Positions 45,934 through 54,733 are shown, counted from the stretch's first letter. The stretch is 64,000 nt of DNA from Acetobacter sp. UBA5411 (GCF_002409645.1 NZ_DHNR01000019.1:228811-292810); one strand, 5' to 3'. Made by a program: numbers and translations. Notes: a model not told the origin generated them from the sequence alone.

Positions 45934-47820
45934 GCGACGTGTACCCTCATCGAAGAGTTCGGACAGCTTCTTCATCATTGTACCGCCGAGCTCTTCGGCG
46001 TCCGTGATGGTCACGGCGCGTCGGTAATAGCGCGTTACGTCATGCCCGATGCCGATGGCGACCAGTTCGATCTCACTACGGCTTTCAATCGCCGTGATGA
46101 CTTCCCGAAGATGATCTTCGAGATACGAACTCGGATTGGCCGACAGAGTGCTGTCATCCACGGGAGCGCCGTCTGAAATCACCATCAGGATGCGGCGCTG
46201 CTCCGGACGGTTACGCAGCCTACGGGACGCCCAGAGAAGCGCTTCACCGTCGATGTTTTCCTTGAGCAGACCTTCACGGAGCATCAGTCCGAGGTTGCGA
46301 CGAGCCCGACGCAATGGAGTATCCGCCGCCTTGTAGATGATGTGGCGCAGGTCATTCAGGCGTCCGGGATTTTTCGGTTTGCCATCGGCTGCCCATTTCT
46401 CACGGCTCTGGCCACCTTTCCACGCACGCGTGGTGAAGCCGAGAATCTCCACCTTCACACCACAACGCTCAAGAGTGCGGGCGAGGATATCGCCACACAT
46501 GGCTGCCACGGAAATCGGCCGCCCGCGCATGGAGCCGGAATTGTCGATCAGAAGTGTAACGGCGGTATCACGGAATTCCGTCTCACTTTCCTGCTTGTAA
46601 GACAGGGAAAGGGTCGGGTTGACGACGATCCGCGAGAGACGCCCGGCATCAAGGATGCCTTCTTCGAGATCGAAGTTCCATGAACGGGTCTGCTGCGCGA
46701 GCAACTTACGCTGGAGGCGGTTGGCCAGTCGTGAAATGACGCCGGTCAGTGACGCCAGCTGAATGTCCAGTTGCTGGCGCAGACGTGTCAGTTCGTCTTC
46801 ATCGCACAGATCTTCTGCGGCGACTTCTTCATCAAACTGGGTGGTATAGGCGTGATAACCGGCAGCCGTGTCACCGGGGGCAGTCTGTCGCCCCTCATTG
46901 GGGCCGGAAGGCTCACCCGTTCCGTCGGTATCACCAGATTCTGCATCCGCGGCTTCATCCGGATCGCCGGTTTCACCGCTTCCATCCATTAACTGAGGTT
47001 CGGCTGCCGCCTGTTCCTCTTCCATTTCATCGGCTGAAGGCTGCTCTTCCGGTGAGGCAGGCGGCTCGTCCGCGCCGTCTTCATCCTCTCCGGTCGCATC
47101 ATCTTCTCCGTCTTCATCGTTTTCGGGCTGCTCGTTATCGAGTTCGACAAGAGAGCAGGCGGCCATCAGCTTTTGTGACGCTTTGGAATAGGCGACCTGA
47201 TCATCCTGAGCGGCATTGAGGGCCTCAAGAGCCTTCAGGGCATCAGGAGACAGCGTGCGGCTCCAGTCATCGAGAAGAGGACGGACACTTTCCGGAACCG
47301 GTCGTCCACTGAGTTTTGCGCGGGCAAGTAGCCCAAGCGCAAAAGCGGTGGGAAGCTGTTCCTTGCTGGACATGTGGGGCACGCCGAGCGCGCGGCATTC
47401 CTCTTCCAGCTTCTGGTCCAGATTGGCGGCCACGCCCAGCATGTAGCGTGAGCCAACAGACTCGATGCGGGCCTGCTCAAGCGCGTCATAGGCGGCGCGT
47501 GCAGCACCGTCATCCGGCTGATGGGAGCGATGAAAATCGGCATCGTGATGTCTGAGTTTCAGCGCTTCAGCATCGGCAGCGCCACGAATGCGGGTGGCTT
47601 CCTCAACCGTCGCATGACGCGAAGGTTGGGGCAGGCGGATCGGTCCATCCTGATCCAGAGGCCCCGGCGGCATGTTGCCGGAATGGAAGGTGACATTGGT
47701 GTCAGGCCGTCCACCCATGGCGCGGATAGCCCCGATCGTCGCACGCCGGAACGCTTCGGCCTTGTCGGCCGCTTCAGTCGCGGTGGAAGGTTTTTGCGAA
47801 GAACGGGGGCTTTCCGCCAT
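45916..47820 (-). CDS. cobT: Cobaltochelatase subunit CobT
   Basis: 634 residues. The N-terminal helical region is followed by a strongly acidic linker (about residues 225-310, many Glu/Asp), and the C-terminal vWA domain has the MIDAS motif LLIDNSGSMRGRPIS (DxSxS) and LMVISDGAPVDDSTL. This order is that of CobT, which with CobS forms the AAA+/vWA chaperone of aerobic cobaltochelatase. It follows cobS by 19 bases. The large subunit CobN is not in the window. It overlaps the decarboxylase gene tail-to-tail. Confidence 0.92.
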   Translation of the reverse strand: MAESPRSSQKPSTATEAADKAEAFRRATIGAIRAMGGRPDTNVTFHSGNMPPGPLDQDGPIRLPQPSRHATVEEATRIRGAADAEALKLRHHDADFHRSHQPDDGAARAAYDALEQARIESVGSRYMLGVAANLDQKLEEECRALGVPHMSSKEQLPTAFALGLLARAKLSGRPVPESVRPLLDDWSRTLSPDALKALEALNAAQDDQVAYSKASQKLMAACSLVELDNEQPENDEDGEDDATGEDEDGADEPPASPEEQPSADEMEEEQAAAEPQLMDGSGETGDPDEAADAESGDTDGTGEPSGPNEGRQTAPGDTAAGYHAYTTQFDEEVAAEDLCDEDELTRLRQQLDIQLASLTGVISRLANRLQRKLLAQQTRSWNFDLEEGILDAGRLSRIVVNPTLSLSYKQESETEFRDTAVTLLIDNSGSMRGRPISVAAMCGDILARTLERCGVKVEILGFTTRAWKGGQSREKWAADGKPKNPGRLNDLRHIIYKAADTPLRRARRNLGLMLREGLLKENIDGEALLWASRRLRNRPEQRRILMVISDGAPVDDSTLSANPSSYLEDHLREVITAIESRSEIELVAIGIGHDVTRYYRRAVTITDAEELGGTMMKKLSELFDEGTRRSGRQA

Positions 47821-47839
47821 GTTCAGTCTTTCCTGTCAG

Positions 47840-48832
47840 TCAGTTCTTGCGCTTGCCCATGGGGTCGGCGTTGAAGCAGCGCTGGTAGTATTCAGCCACC
47901 ATGCTGCGTTCGGCTTCATCACACTTGTTCAGGAATGTCACCCGGAAGGCGAAGGCCAGATCACCGAAAATCCGCAGATTTTCAGCCCAGGCGATGACCG
48001 TGCGTGGCGACATGACAGTGGAGATGTCACCAGCCATGAAGCCGGACCGTGTCAGACCGGCGAGGGCGACCATGTTGTCGATGGTCTGGCGCATCTTCTT
48101 GTCATCGGCGGCGATGCCCAGCTTGGACATGACAATTGCCACTTCCTGCTCGTGCGGCAGGTAGTTCAGGGAGGTGACGATGTTCCAGCGGTCCATCTGT
48201 CCCTGATTGATCTGCTGTGTGCCGTGATACAGGCCGGTCGTGTCGCCAAGTCCCACAGTGTTGGCGGTAGCGAACAGACGGAAGAACGGATTGGGACGGA
48301 TGACGCGGTTCTGGTCGAGCAGGGTCAGGTTGCCGTCCACTTCCAGCACGCGCTGGATGACAAACATCACGTCTGGACGGCCTGCGTCGTATTCGTCGAA
48401 CACGAGGGCGCAGGGGTGCTGGAGACACCACGGCAGCAGACCTTCACGGAATTCGGTCACCTGCTGACCGTCTTTCAGAACGATCGCATCCTTGCCGATC
48501 AGGTCGATACGCGAAACATGACTGTCGAGGTTGATGCGGACGCACGGCCAGTTCAGACGGGCGGCGATCTGTTCGACGTGTGAGGATTTACCGGTGCCGT
48601 GGAAGCCCTGCACCATCACGCGGCGGTTGAACGCGAATCCCGCCAGAATCGCGAGCGTCGTGTCGTGATCGAACCGGTAGCTGGTGTCGATTTCGGGCAC
48701 ATGCTCGGTGCGGATCGAGAAGGCGGGAACCTTGATGTCGCTGTCAATTCCGAAAACCTCACGCGCCGAGACCTCAAGGTCAGGAACCGAGATCGCAGAT
48801 GTTGGTATCAGGTCAGCAGACTCAGCGTTCAT
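47840..48832 (-). CDS. cobS: Cobaltochelatase AAA+ ATPase CobS
   Basis: 330 residues. The Walker A motif GFHGTGKS is at residues 76-83, Walker B is ALVFDEYDAG, and a sensor-like RLFATANTVGLGD follows. It is the AAA+ partner of CobT in inserting cobalt into hydrogenobyrinic acid diamide. The order J-domain gene, cobS, cobT with bolA divergent is conserved in Alphaproteobacteria. Confidence 0.94.
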   Translation of the reverse strand: MNAESADLIPTSAISVPDLEVSAREVFGIDSDIKVPAFSIRTEHVPEIDTSYRFDHDTTLAILAGFAFNRRVMVQGFHGTGKSSHVEQIAARLNWPCVRINLDSHVSRIDLIGKDAIVLKDGQQVTEFREGLLPWCLQHPCALVFDEYDAGRPDVMFVIQRVLEVDGNLTLLDQNRVIRPNPFFRLFATANTVGLGDTTGLYHGTQQINQGQMDRWNIVTSLNYLPHEQEVAIVMSKLGIAADDKKMRQTIDNMVALAGLTRSGFMAGDISTVMSPRTVIAWAENLRIFGDLAFAFRVTFLNKCDEAERSMVAEYYQRCFNADPMGKRKN

Positions 48833-48873
48833 GATGCATCCGTTCGTTAATGTTCAGAGTGACCCTGCCACGA

Positions 48874-49479
48874 TCAGGCAGATTTTTCGAGGTCACTCTC
48901 AATGTTGGAGGTGAAATGCGTGCGAAGGGTTGAATAGGCCACGTTGATGACTTTCAGACGCTCTTCGGCATGTGGATCACCATGATTGGTGTCCGGATGG
49001 TGTTTCTTGGCAAGAGCCTTGTAGCGGGACTTGACCTCGTCGAGAGAGACCGGCCAGCGCAGCCCCATTGTGGCGAGTGGTTCACGCAGGGGTTCCGGCG
49101 TTTTCGGCTCGCGGGACTGACGGTGGCGACGGGCGCGATCGGCGCGGGAGGCGTTGAGGATATCGAGGGGGTCAAGCACATCCTCCTCGTTGAATCCTTT
49201 CTGACCGATATGCCCGATTTTCCAAGAGGGGCGATCCCATGACATATCAGCGCGCAGATGGGCCTCAATCTGCGCCGAACTCATGCCTTTGTAATAGTCC
49301 CACCGTGCATTGTACTCGCGAACGTGCTCAAGGCAGAACCAGAAATATTCGTTCAGACTATCGCGGGACCGAGGCGCACGATAGCCGGCCTCCCGCTCGC
49401 AGCCGGGGGCGTCGCAACATTGCCTCGGGGCATCCGGATCGGGATCAAATGCCCGATGACGTGTGTTTCGTCTGCTCAT
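48874..49479 (-). CDS. J-domain (DnaJ-like) protein upstream of cobS
   Basis: 201 residues from the ATG at 49479. The N-terminal part has a small Cys/His cluster (CCDAPGCEREAGYRAP) and a tail-less middle. The C-terminal J domain holds MGLRWPVSLDEVKSRYKALAKKHHPDTN with the HPD motif. It is a co-chaperone candidate for DnaK. The position upstream of cobS and divergent from bolA is conserved in Alphaproteobacteria. Confidence 0.88.
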   Translation of the reverse strand: MSRRNTRHRAFDPDPDAPRQCCDAPGCEREAGYRAPRSRDSLNEYFWFCLEHVREYNARWDYYKGMSSAQIEAHLRADMSWDRPSWKIGHIGQKGFNEEDVLDPLDILNASRADRARRHRQSREPKTPEPLREPLATMGLRWPVSLDEVKSRYKALAKKHHPDTNHGDPHAEERLKVINVAYSTLRTHFTSNIESDLEKSA

Positions 49480-49563
49480 GCAGCCTGTTATGTGTGCCAC
49501 GACGGTCCGGATGCAAGAGGCTTGTTGACGGAGAGTGACATGCAGAAGGCGGAGATAAGATCG

Positions 49564-49872
49564 ATGGCAGGTATTGCAACAGGTCCACGGGCTCAGCGCG
49601 TGGAGGCGCTTCTGCAGGAGAAGCTGCATCCGGTTCGTATGGAGATTATCGACGAGAGTGATCGCCATGCGCATCACATCGCACGTCCGCGTGGACCGCA
49701 GGAGGGAGCTTCAGAAACTCATTTCCGCCTGACGGTGGTGAGTGACGCCTTTTCGGGGCTTTCGCGCGTTGCCCGGTCGCGTCTTGTTCACAAATATCTC
49801 GACCCGGAGTTTGCCGACGGTCTGCATGCGCTGGCCTTGACGCTGAACACGCCAGCCGAGGTGGCGGCATGA
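49564..49872 (+). CDS. bolA: BolA-family protein
   Basis: 102 residues from the ATG at 49564, preceded by GGAG at 9 bases; ATG 49540 would add eight residues. It carries LLQEKLHPVRMEIIDESDRHAHH with the conserved His, and FSGLSRVARSRLVHKYLDPEF with the typical R-x-x-x-V-x/LxxEL-like end. BolA proteins pair with monothiol glutaredoxins in Fe-S handling or act as regulators. The gene ends with an ATGA overlap into the LolA-like gene. Confidence 0.9.
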   Translation: MAGIATGPRAQRVEALLQEKLHPVRMEIIDESDRHAHHIARPRGPQEGASETHFRLTVVSDAFSGLSRVARSRLVHKYLDPEFADGLHALALTLNTPAEVAA

Positions 49873-50429
49873 TGCGGCTACTCTCCCGCAGAAGCGCTCT
49901 GCTGTCCGGACTGGCGCTGGCGGCCTGCTCACAGACCAGAACCTTTCCTCTGACAACACAGGATCAGCAGGATATCGCGCGTGTGGAGGATTATCTGAAT
50001 GGTCTGACCACTCTGCAAAGCTGGTTCGTGCAAACCTGGCCAGACGGAAGCCGAGGCTCAGGTACGCTGAATTATGCGCCTGGACAACTAAGGCTGGATT
50101 ACAGCAACCCGAAAGGTATGACACTTACGGCGGGTGATGGACATCTGGTGCTGGATAACCCCCAGACAGGCGCCGTGACGCGCATGGGGCTTTCGCACAC
50201 ACCGCTTGGACTACTGCTTGCGCGTCCGATCCATATGCAGGGAGCCGTTACAGTGACAGCCGTGAGGCGTGGACCTGCGACACTTCAGGTTTCCATAGCC
50301 AAAACAGGTAGGCTGTCAGATGGTCTGCTGACACTACGGTTCAGGGATGAGGGTGTAAAACTGGTATTGTCAGGACTGGTTATTGTGGATGACCGGCAAC
50401 ATGTGATTACACTGGATTTCTCTGAATAA
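49869..50429 (+). CDS. LolA-like outer-membrane lipoprotein carrier protein with lipobox
   Basis: 186 residues. The fold shows the LolA pattern: ARVEDYLNGLTTLQSWFVQTW, GSGTLNYAPGQLRLDYSNP and VLDNPQTGAVTRMG. The N-terminus is RRSALLSGLALAACSQ, where LAAC is a lipobox, so it may be a lipoprotein, unlike classical soluble LolA. It could be a LolA-like/LolB-like factor. It overlaps bolA by four bases. This is probably a paralogue or specialised carrier; whether a canonical LolA exists elsewhere cannot be seen here. Confidence 0.75.
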   Translation: MMRLLSRRSALLSGLALAACSQTRTFPLTTQDQQDIARVEDYLNGLTTLQSWFVQTWPDGSRGSGTLNYAPGQLRLDYSNPKGMTLTAGDGHLVLDNPQTGAVTRMGLSHTPLGLLLARPIHMQGAVTVTAVRRGPATLQVSIAKTGRLSDGLLTLRFRDEGVKLVLSGLVIVDDRQHVITLDFSE

Positions 50430-50500
50430 TATTTGAAAAAAGACGTCTCACATTAATGCGCTGTTGATAATTAAATTTATATTTTGACAAGGAGTTTGTT

Positions 50501-51934
50501 ATACGGAATTCAGTCTTGTTAAGAAAAATTCTTTTTCGACAGTTTCTTTCAAATCAGGCCGGTGGCGTCATTATTTTTGCTGTATTCGGCTCTCTGGTTA
50601 TCATGACCGCAATAGCTGCTGCGGTCGACTATTCCCAAATGGTCGCCACAAAAACAAAGCTTCAGAATTTTTCGGATTCTGCTGCTTTGTCTGCGACCAA
50701 AATCGCCAGTAATTATATGTTCAGTCACATGGGTGACAGTAATGCACAAGCGGCTGCCCAGCAGATTGCTGAGACAACAGCCATACAGTCTGTTACCCAG
50801 AATGCTCAGATTGCCGGTATTTCACCTGTTCCCACCGTTACGGTCCAGTATACGTCGACATCTTCCATTTCAGGGACGGTCTCTGTTTCTCTTTCTTATA
50901 CATCTAATATGTTTATTGCAAATCTTTTGAAATATTCAGGATATCCAATAACAGTGAAATCGACTGCGACCATGGATGAGGGAGAAACTTATTTTCAGAT
51001 CATTTTTATAGTGGATATTTCAAATTCCATGGCTATCGGAGGTGATCCTACGGCTATTTCCACTCTGGAAGATGGAAGCAGCCAATGCGTGTTCGCCTGT
51101 CATGATCCAAATGGTTACGGGATGTCTACGGAGGCCTGCTACGCTTCCGGCACACGCAAATCATCTTCAAGGACGTGGCCTTGCGATATGCGCACATATG
51201 CCAAGCAGCAGGGAATAAATCTCAAAATAGATTATGTTAATCAGGCTCTTGAAGAATTTATGGAAAGCATGTCAGAATATTCTTCGAATTACCCAGATAA
51301 AATTTCGATTTCAATCAATACGATTGGTACAAATTTCAATCAAATCCTTAGCTCAACTACGGATATGACTGCGGCAATAAATGCAGCATCTTCCATTGAT
51401 GTTGAAAATGCTACACAATGGTCGAACTCAAGCAATAATGGAATTTCTCCTTATGATTATAAAGACTATAATTATGGTTATACAAATACATCAGATTACT
51501 TGAATAAATCTTTATCTCTAATAGAAAATATTGGGGATGGAACATCACCCACAGAAAGAAAAACGTATGTTATTTTTCTTTCTGATGGAGCGCAGGATGT
51601 GTGGGATGGGGATACCGATGAATCTAATGATCCAGATACGAGACATCGTATTGTAAGTGTTGATTATAGTGACGCGTGTCAAAGTATAAAGCAAAGTGGC
51701 ATAAAATTATTTTCTGTCTGGGCAACGTATTATTCAATTAATGATTATATGATAAATCCACTTTTGGGGACAGGATCTGGCTCCATGCAGGGAGCTATGC
51801 AAGCCTGTGCCTCTGACGCAGATGATTTTTTCGAGGCTGATGACGGCCCGGCCATTCAAAGTGCTATTACGTCTATATTCAGTTCTATCATGAGTGATGT
51901 CTCGTTGCGATTGATAGGCAATAATCAGAATTAA
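50501..51934 (+). CDS. TadG-like vWA-domain protein (second copy), probable ATA start
   Basis: 477 residues if translation starts at ATA 50501, which has AAGGAG at 50489-50494 with a 6-base spacer. The first canonical alternative is TTG 50516, without a ribosome site. The N-terminal anchor GVIIFAVFGSLVIMTAIAAAV and KLQNFSDSAALSATKIA match TadE/TadG. The vWA begins with IIFIVDISNSM (DxSxS MIDAS) and carries a Cys-rich insert, VFACHD...C...C. Six cysteines match those of the copy at 8336. It is markedly AT-rich and lies in a low-GC patch; no tad genes are near. Confidence 0.7.
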   Translation: MRNSVLLRKILFRQFLSNQAGGVIIFAVFGSLVIMTAIAAAVDYSQMVATKTKLQNFSDSAALSATKIASNYMFSHMGDSNAQAAAQQIAETTAIQSVTQNAQIAGISPVPTVTVQYTSTSSISGTVSVSLSYTSNMFIANLLKYSGYPITVKSTATMDEGETYFQIIFIVDISNSMAIGGDPTAISTLEDGSSQCVFACHDPNGYGMSTEACYASGTRKSSSRTWPCDMRTYAKQQGINLKIDYVNQALEEFMESMSEYSSNYPDKISISINTIGTNFNQILSSTTDMTAAINAASSIDVENATQWSNSSNNGISPYDYKDYNYGYTNTSDYLNKSLSLIENIGDGTSPTERKTYVIFLSDGAQDVWDGDTDESNDPDTRHRIVSVDYSDACQSIKQSGIKLFSVWATYYSINDYMINPLLGTGSGSMQGAMQACASDADDFFEADDGPAIQSAITSIFSSIMSDVSLRLIGNNQN

Positions 51935-51983
51935 GCTTTTTGTGGTTGCCCTTTACCCTTCAAATGTGGTGAAGGACGGCTTT

Positions 51984-52460
51984 CTAGTCGCCTAAGTCTT
52001 TTTCTTTTTTCTCTCGTTCAGCATTTACACTGAGTTTCTGGTAAATGCCTAATGCAACCACCATACATGTGGCCACGACCAACAGTACTGCCGGATAGAG
52101 AATGTCTTGAGGCTGCTCACCACTTCTTTCAAAAACTCCAACAAGACCTTCAATAAATACTGCAATAATGATTGTCGTCATGAATTTTGTAAGGCTATCT
52201 CTCGCTTCAGATAGGGACTGTTTTCCTTTGGGACGCAAGACCTCTTCTTCAATGAAATATTTAGCAACATCAAAAACAGCTATAGAAATTACAACGTAGC
52301 TGATTGCACGAACAATCTCCGTTCGTCCATCATTAAACGACAATATGAAAGCCGATATTAAACCAATCCCTCCAGAGAATATCAGGAGAGACGCGAGTAT
52401 AATTAAAATTATACTCGCAAATAAAAAGACAATTCTTGATGTGTTTTTGATTAGATTAAT
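51984..52460 (-). CDS. Small membrane protein of unknown function, probable ATT start
   Basis: 158 residues if it starts at ATT 52460, preceded by AAGGA at 52469-52473 with an 8-base spacer. A later TTG at 52343 would begin inside a hydrophobic span. Read from 52460, the first span is IVFLFASIILIILASLL, then ISAFILSF, AISYVVISIAVFDVAKYFI, FMTTIIIAVFIEGLVGVF and ILYPAVLLVVATCMVVALGI; the C-terminus is charged (NAEREKKEKDLGD). Four to five spans suggest an inner-membrane protein. Relatives of this pattern exist in Proteobacteria without a known role. It is AT-rich and converges with the second TadG-like gene. Confidence 0.6.
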   Translation of the reverse strand: MNLIKNTSRIVFLFASIILIILASLLIFSGGIGLISAFILSFNDGRTEIVRAISYVVISIAVFDVAKYFIEEEVLRPKGKQSLSEARDSLTKFMTTIIIAVFIEGLVGVFERSGEQPQDILYPAVLLVVATCMVVALGIYQKLSVNAEREKKEKDLGD

Positions 52461-52730
52461 GGCGTTATTCCTTTTTTGACGAGCCGTATTAGCTAGGGAA
52501 AGAGTGTTCAGGCTTAGTCTGGCAGATTATCTGAAATACATTTCCCCTGTATTCAGAGGAAAGAGAAACCTGTCTGGGTGATGCTTCGAAGGATGACATC
52601 ACCCCGGATCAAATTTTGAAAACAGAATTATGCGACCAAAAGGGGATAAGGCAAAAATTCATAAAGCAGGCGCAACAACTCACGGTTACCACAAACTATA
52701 TGCACGCCAAAGAACGTCGAATATAAGAAT

Positions 52731-52807
52731 TGGCGCGCCCTAATGGATTCGAACCATTGACCCACAGCTTAGAAGGCTGTTGCTCTATCCAACTGAGCTA
52801 AGGGCGC
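52731..52807 (-). tRNA. tRNA-Arg (anticodon TCT)
   Basis: 77 bases with an encoded CCA at 52731-52733. The acceptor stem GCGCCCT pairs with AGGGCGC, the D arm is AGCTCAGTTGGATAGAGC, the anticodon stem ACAGC/GCTGT holds loop CTTCTAA, and the T arm has GGTTCGAATCC. The anticodon reads AGA. The 3' end faces the AT-rich patch at lower coordinates. Confidence 0.95.
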
Positions 52808-52882
52808 GCAGAACCGCTCTTGAAGACCGGCAGGCGTTTTATCCGTTGTTCCAACAGAAAAAACAAGAGCCGTTGAAAAACT

Positions 52883-53188
52883 TCAGTGCGTCCAGTTCTG
52901 GATGCGGTTCATCGCGAAGTTATCAGCATACACCTTCGGGACACGAATGCGCTCTACCGTCGACTCAACCTCGTAAGGAATGGCGTGGTGGCGGGCATAA
53001 GCTTCAGCCTGCTCACGACTCTCAAACTTCAGTCGAACCTGAGATTTTGTGTCGCTGCTTCCGGTCCATCCCATGAGGGGAGTGGGACGATGCGGTGCGG
53101 ATTGACCGTATTCGAAAATCCAGTTCCGGGCACCATAAAGGCCCGACTGTCCTGCACTCTTGGGCTGTTTGTAAATTCTTGCTGTCAT
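52883..53188 (-). CDS. NDUFS4-type NADH dehydrogenase accessory subunit
   Basis: 101 residues from the ATG at 53188; a longer frame upstream runs through the tRNA gene and is not real. Begins MTARIYKQPKSAGQSGLYGARNW and ends VYADNFAMNRIQNWTH, with WTGSSDTKSQVRLKFESREQA in the middle, all typical of the ETC_C1_NDUFS4 family (PF04800), an accessory subunit of complex I in Alphaproteobacteria and mitochondria. It sits between two tRNA genes. Confidence 0.92.
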   Translation of the reverse strand: MTARIYKQPKSAGQSGLYGARNWIFEYGQSAPHRPTPLMGWTGSSDTKSQVRLKFESREQAEAYARHHAIPYEVESTVERIRVPKVYADNFAMNRIQNWTH

Positions 53189-53231
53189 CACTCGCCACTC
53201 CGTTGCTTTCAACGAGACCGTGTCGAAAAAG

Positions 53232-53308
53232 TGGTCGGGGCGCCCGGACTCGAACCGGGGGCCTCCTGTACCCAAAACAGGCGCGCTACCAGGCTGCGCC
53301 ACGCCCCG
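53232..53308 (-). tRNA. tRNA-Pro (anticodon TGG)
   Basis: 77 bases with encoded CCA at 53232-53234. The acceptor stem CGGGGCG pairs with CGCCCCG, the anticodon stem CCTGT/ACAGG holds loop TTTGGGT and the T arm has GGTTCGAGTCC. The anticodon TGG reads CCA. Confidence 0.95.
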
Positions 53309-53323
53309 AACCTGCGGCGGAAC

Positions 53324-54244
53324 CTAGGTGCACAGAGAGGTTCTGGCAAGCCCTAATCGGCTCAAAGCATTACGCAAATTATCGTCAGACTGGGAAAGGG
53401 CAGTCTCAGCAGCTTTTTTCTCAGCACCCAGTGCTATCAGAACGGCTGATTTTACATGGCCTTCTGTCTGCTCAAGCGCGATTCGGGCGCTTTCCTCGGT
53501 GCAATTCGTAAGATTGATGACCATGCGGACAGCCCGTTCACGCAGCTTGGCGTTGCGGCTGCGCATATCGACCATCCGCGCCTTATAAACGCGTCCCAGT
53601 CCGGTCATGAGGGAAGTGGACAGCAAATTGAGAACGATTTTCTGAGCCGTGCCTGCCTTCATGCGTGTCGAACCAGCAATCGGCTCGGCTCCCGTGCCAA
53701 CGAAAATGGCATACTCGGCAGCAAGCAGAAGAGCCGTCTCTGGCACGTTAGCGATCCCCACAGTCAGTGCGCCTGCACTCCGGGCCGCCTTGATGCAGGC
53801 GATGGTGTAGGGCGTCCTCCCACTGGCTGCGATCCCGACCACAACATCATTGGGAGTCAGTGCGAGCGCTTCAACTTCGGCACTGCCCGCCGCCGTATCA
53901 TCTTCTGCGTTCTCAACGGCATTGAGCAGGGCCTTGCTGCCTCCTGCAATCAGCAGACACATCCGCTCAGGAGGCCAGTTGTAAGTCGGCTCAAGTTCCG
54001 CACCATCCTGCGCGGCAAGTCGACCTGAACTTCCCGCGCCAGCATAGACCAGACGACCGCCTGCTTTCAGACGAGGCAGGGCGGCTTCAACGGCTTCTGT
54101 CAAAGCGGGCAGGGCGGATGACACAACTGCTGCTGCTGCAAGCTGGGATTGCCACAGGGCCGTTAATTGTGTGGCGACAGGCCATGTGTCGTAATCCAGA
54201 AAAGCCGGGTCGGCGCTTTCAGTCGCGGGCAGGGAAGAGGGCAT
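53324..54244 (-). CDS. murQ: N-acetylmuramic acid 6-phosphate etherase
   Basis: 306 residues, normal for MurQ. The SIS domain starts GGRLVYAGAGSSGRLAAQDGAEL, with the general acid/base Glu in DGAELEPTYNW, and AVENAEDDTAAG and GIAASGRTPYTIACI follow. The signature GAEPIAGSTRMKAGTAQK is complete. It cleaves the lactyl ether of MurNAc-6-P in cell-wall recycling. gpt lies 6 bases upstream on the same strand, so the two are likely one operon. Confidence 0.93.
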   Translation of the reverse strand: MPSSLPATESADPAFLDYDTWPVATQLTALWQSQLAAAAVVSSALPALTEAVEAALPRLKAGGRLVYAGAGSSGRLAAQDGAELEPTYNWPPERMCLLIAGGSKALLNAVENAEDDTAAGSAEVEALALTPNDVVVGIAASGRTPYTIACIKAARSAGALTVGIANVPETALLLAAEYAIFVGTGAEPIAGSTRMKAGTAQKIVLNLLSTSLMTGLGRVYKARMVDMRSRNAKLRERAVRMVINLTNCTEESARIALEQTEGHVKSAVLIALGAEKKAAETALSQSDDNLRNALSRLGLARTSLCT

Positions 54245-54250
54245 GAGAAC

Positions 54251-54733
54251 TCAGTTTCCGTTCGTCGCTTTTTTGGCGAGAGGCGCGATGAACAGCGGAG
54301 CCGTATCCCACGGAAAGAGCACCCATGTGTCCTGCGGTACTTCCATGACGAACAGATCGGTCAGAGGCTTGCCCGTAGGCTTGGCGTAAAGGCAGGCGAA
54401 CAGCGCTTTTGGCAGACGTTCGCGGACGACACGCGCGGTGATGCCGGAATCGACAAGATCATCCACCACAAGGAAGCCTTCGCCATCTCCGGCAGCCTGT
54501 GGATCCTTGATTATTTGTGGTGAGCCTTTTGATTCTTCATCATAGGTCACAACAGAAATTGACTCGATCAGACGGCAGTCAAGTTCACGGGCGAGGATGG
54601 CGGCCGGGATCAGACCGCCTCGGGTAATGGCGACAATGCCTTTGAACGGCCCCTTGGACATGAGGGTTTCCGCCAGAGTGCGGGCGTCGCGGTGAAGCTG
54701 GTCCCAGGTCACTGTTGCATAAGTCGTCGCCAT
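54251..54733 (-). CDS. gpt: Xanthine-guanine phosphoribosyltransferase
   Basis: 160 residues, close to the E. coli enzyme length. The PRPP-binding motif GFLVVDDLVDSGITAR (about residue 87) and the start YATVTWDQLHRDARTLAETL are typical of Gpt. It salvages guanine and xanthine to nucleotides. It is followed immediately by murQ. Confidence 0.93.
   Translation of the reverse strand: MATTYATVTWDQLHRDARTLAETLMSKGPFKGIVAITRGGLIPAAILARELDCRLIESISVVTYDEESKGSPQIIKDPQAAGDGEGFLVVDDLVDSGITARVVRERLPKALFACLYAKPTGKPLTDLFVMEVPQDTWVLFPWDTAPLFIAPLAKKATNGN

Noticed and set aside
52883..53302. Longer ORF reaching into tRNA-Pro on the minus strand
   Set aside because: The upstream part reads through the tRNA gene; the protein family starts at the ATG at 53188.
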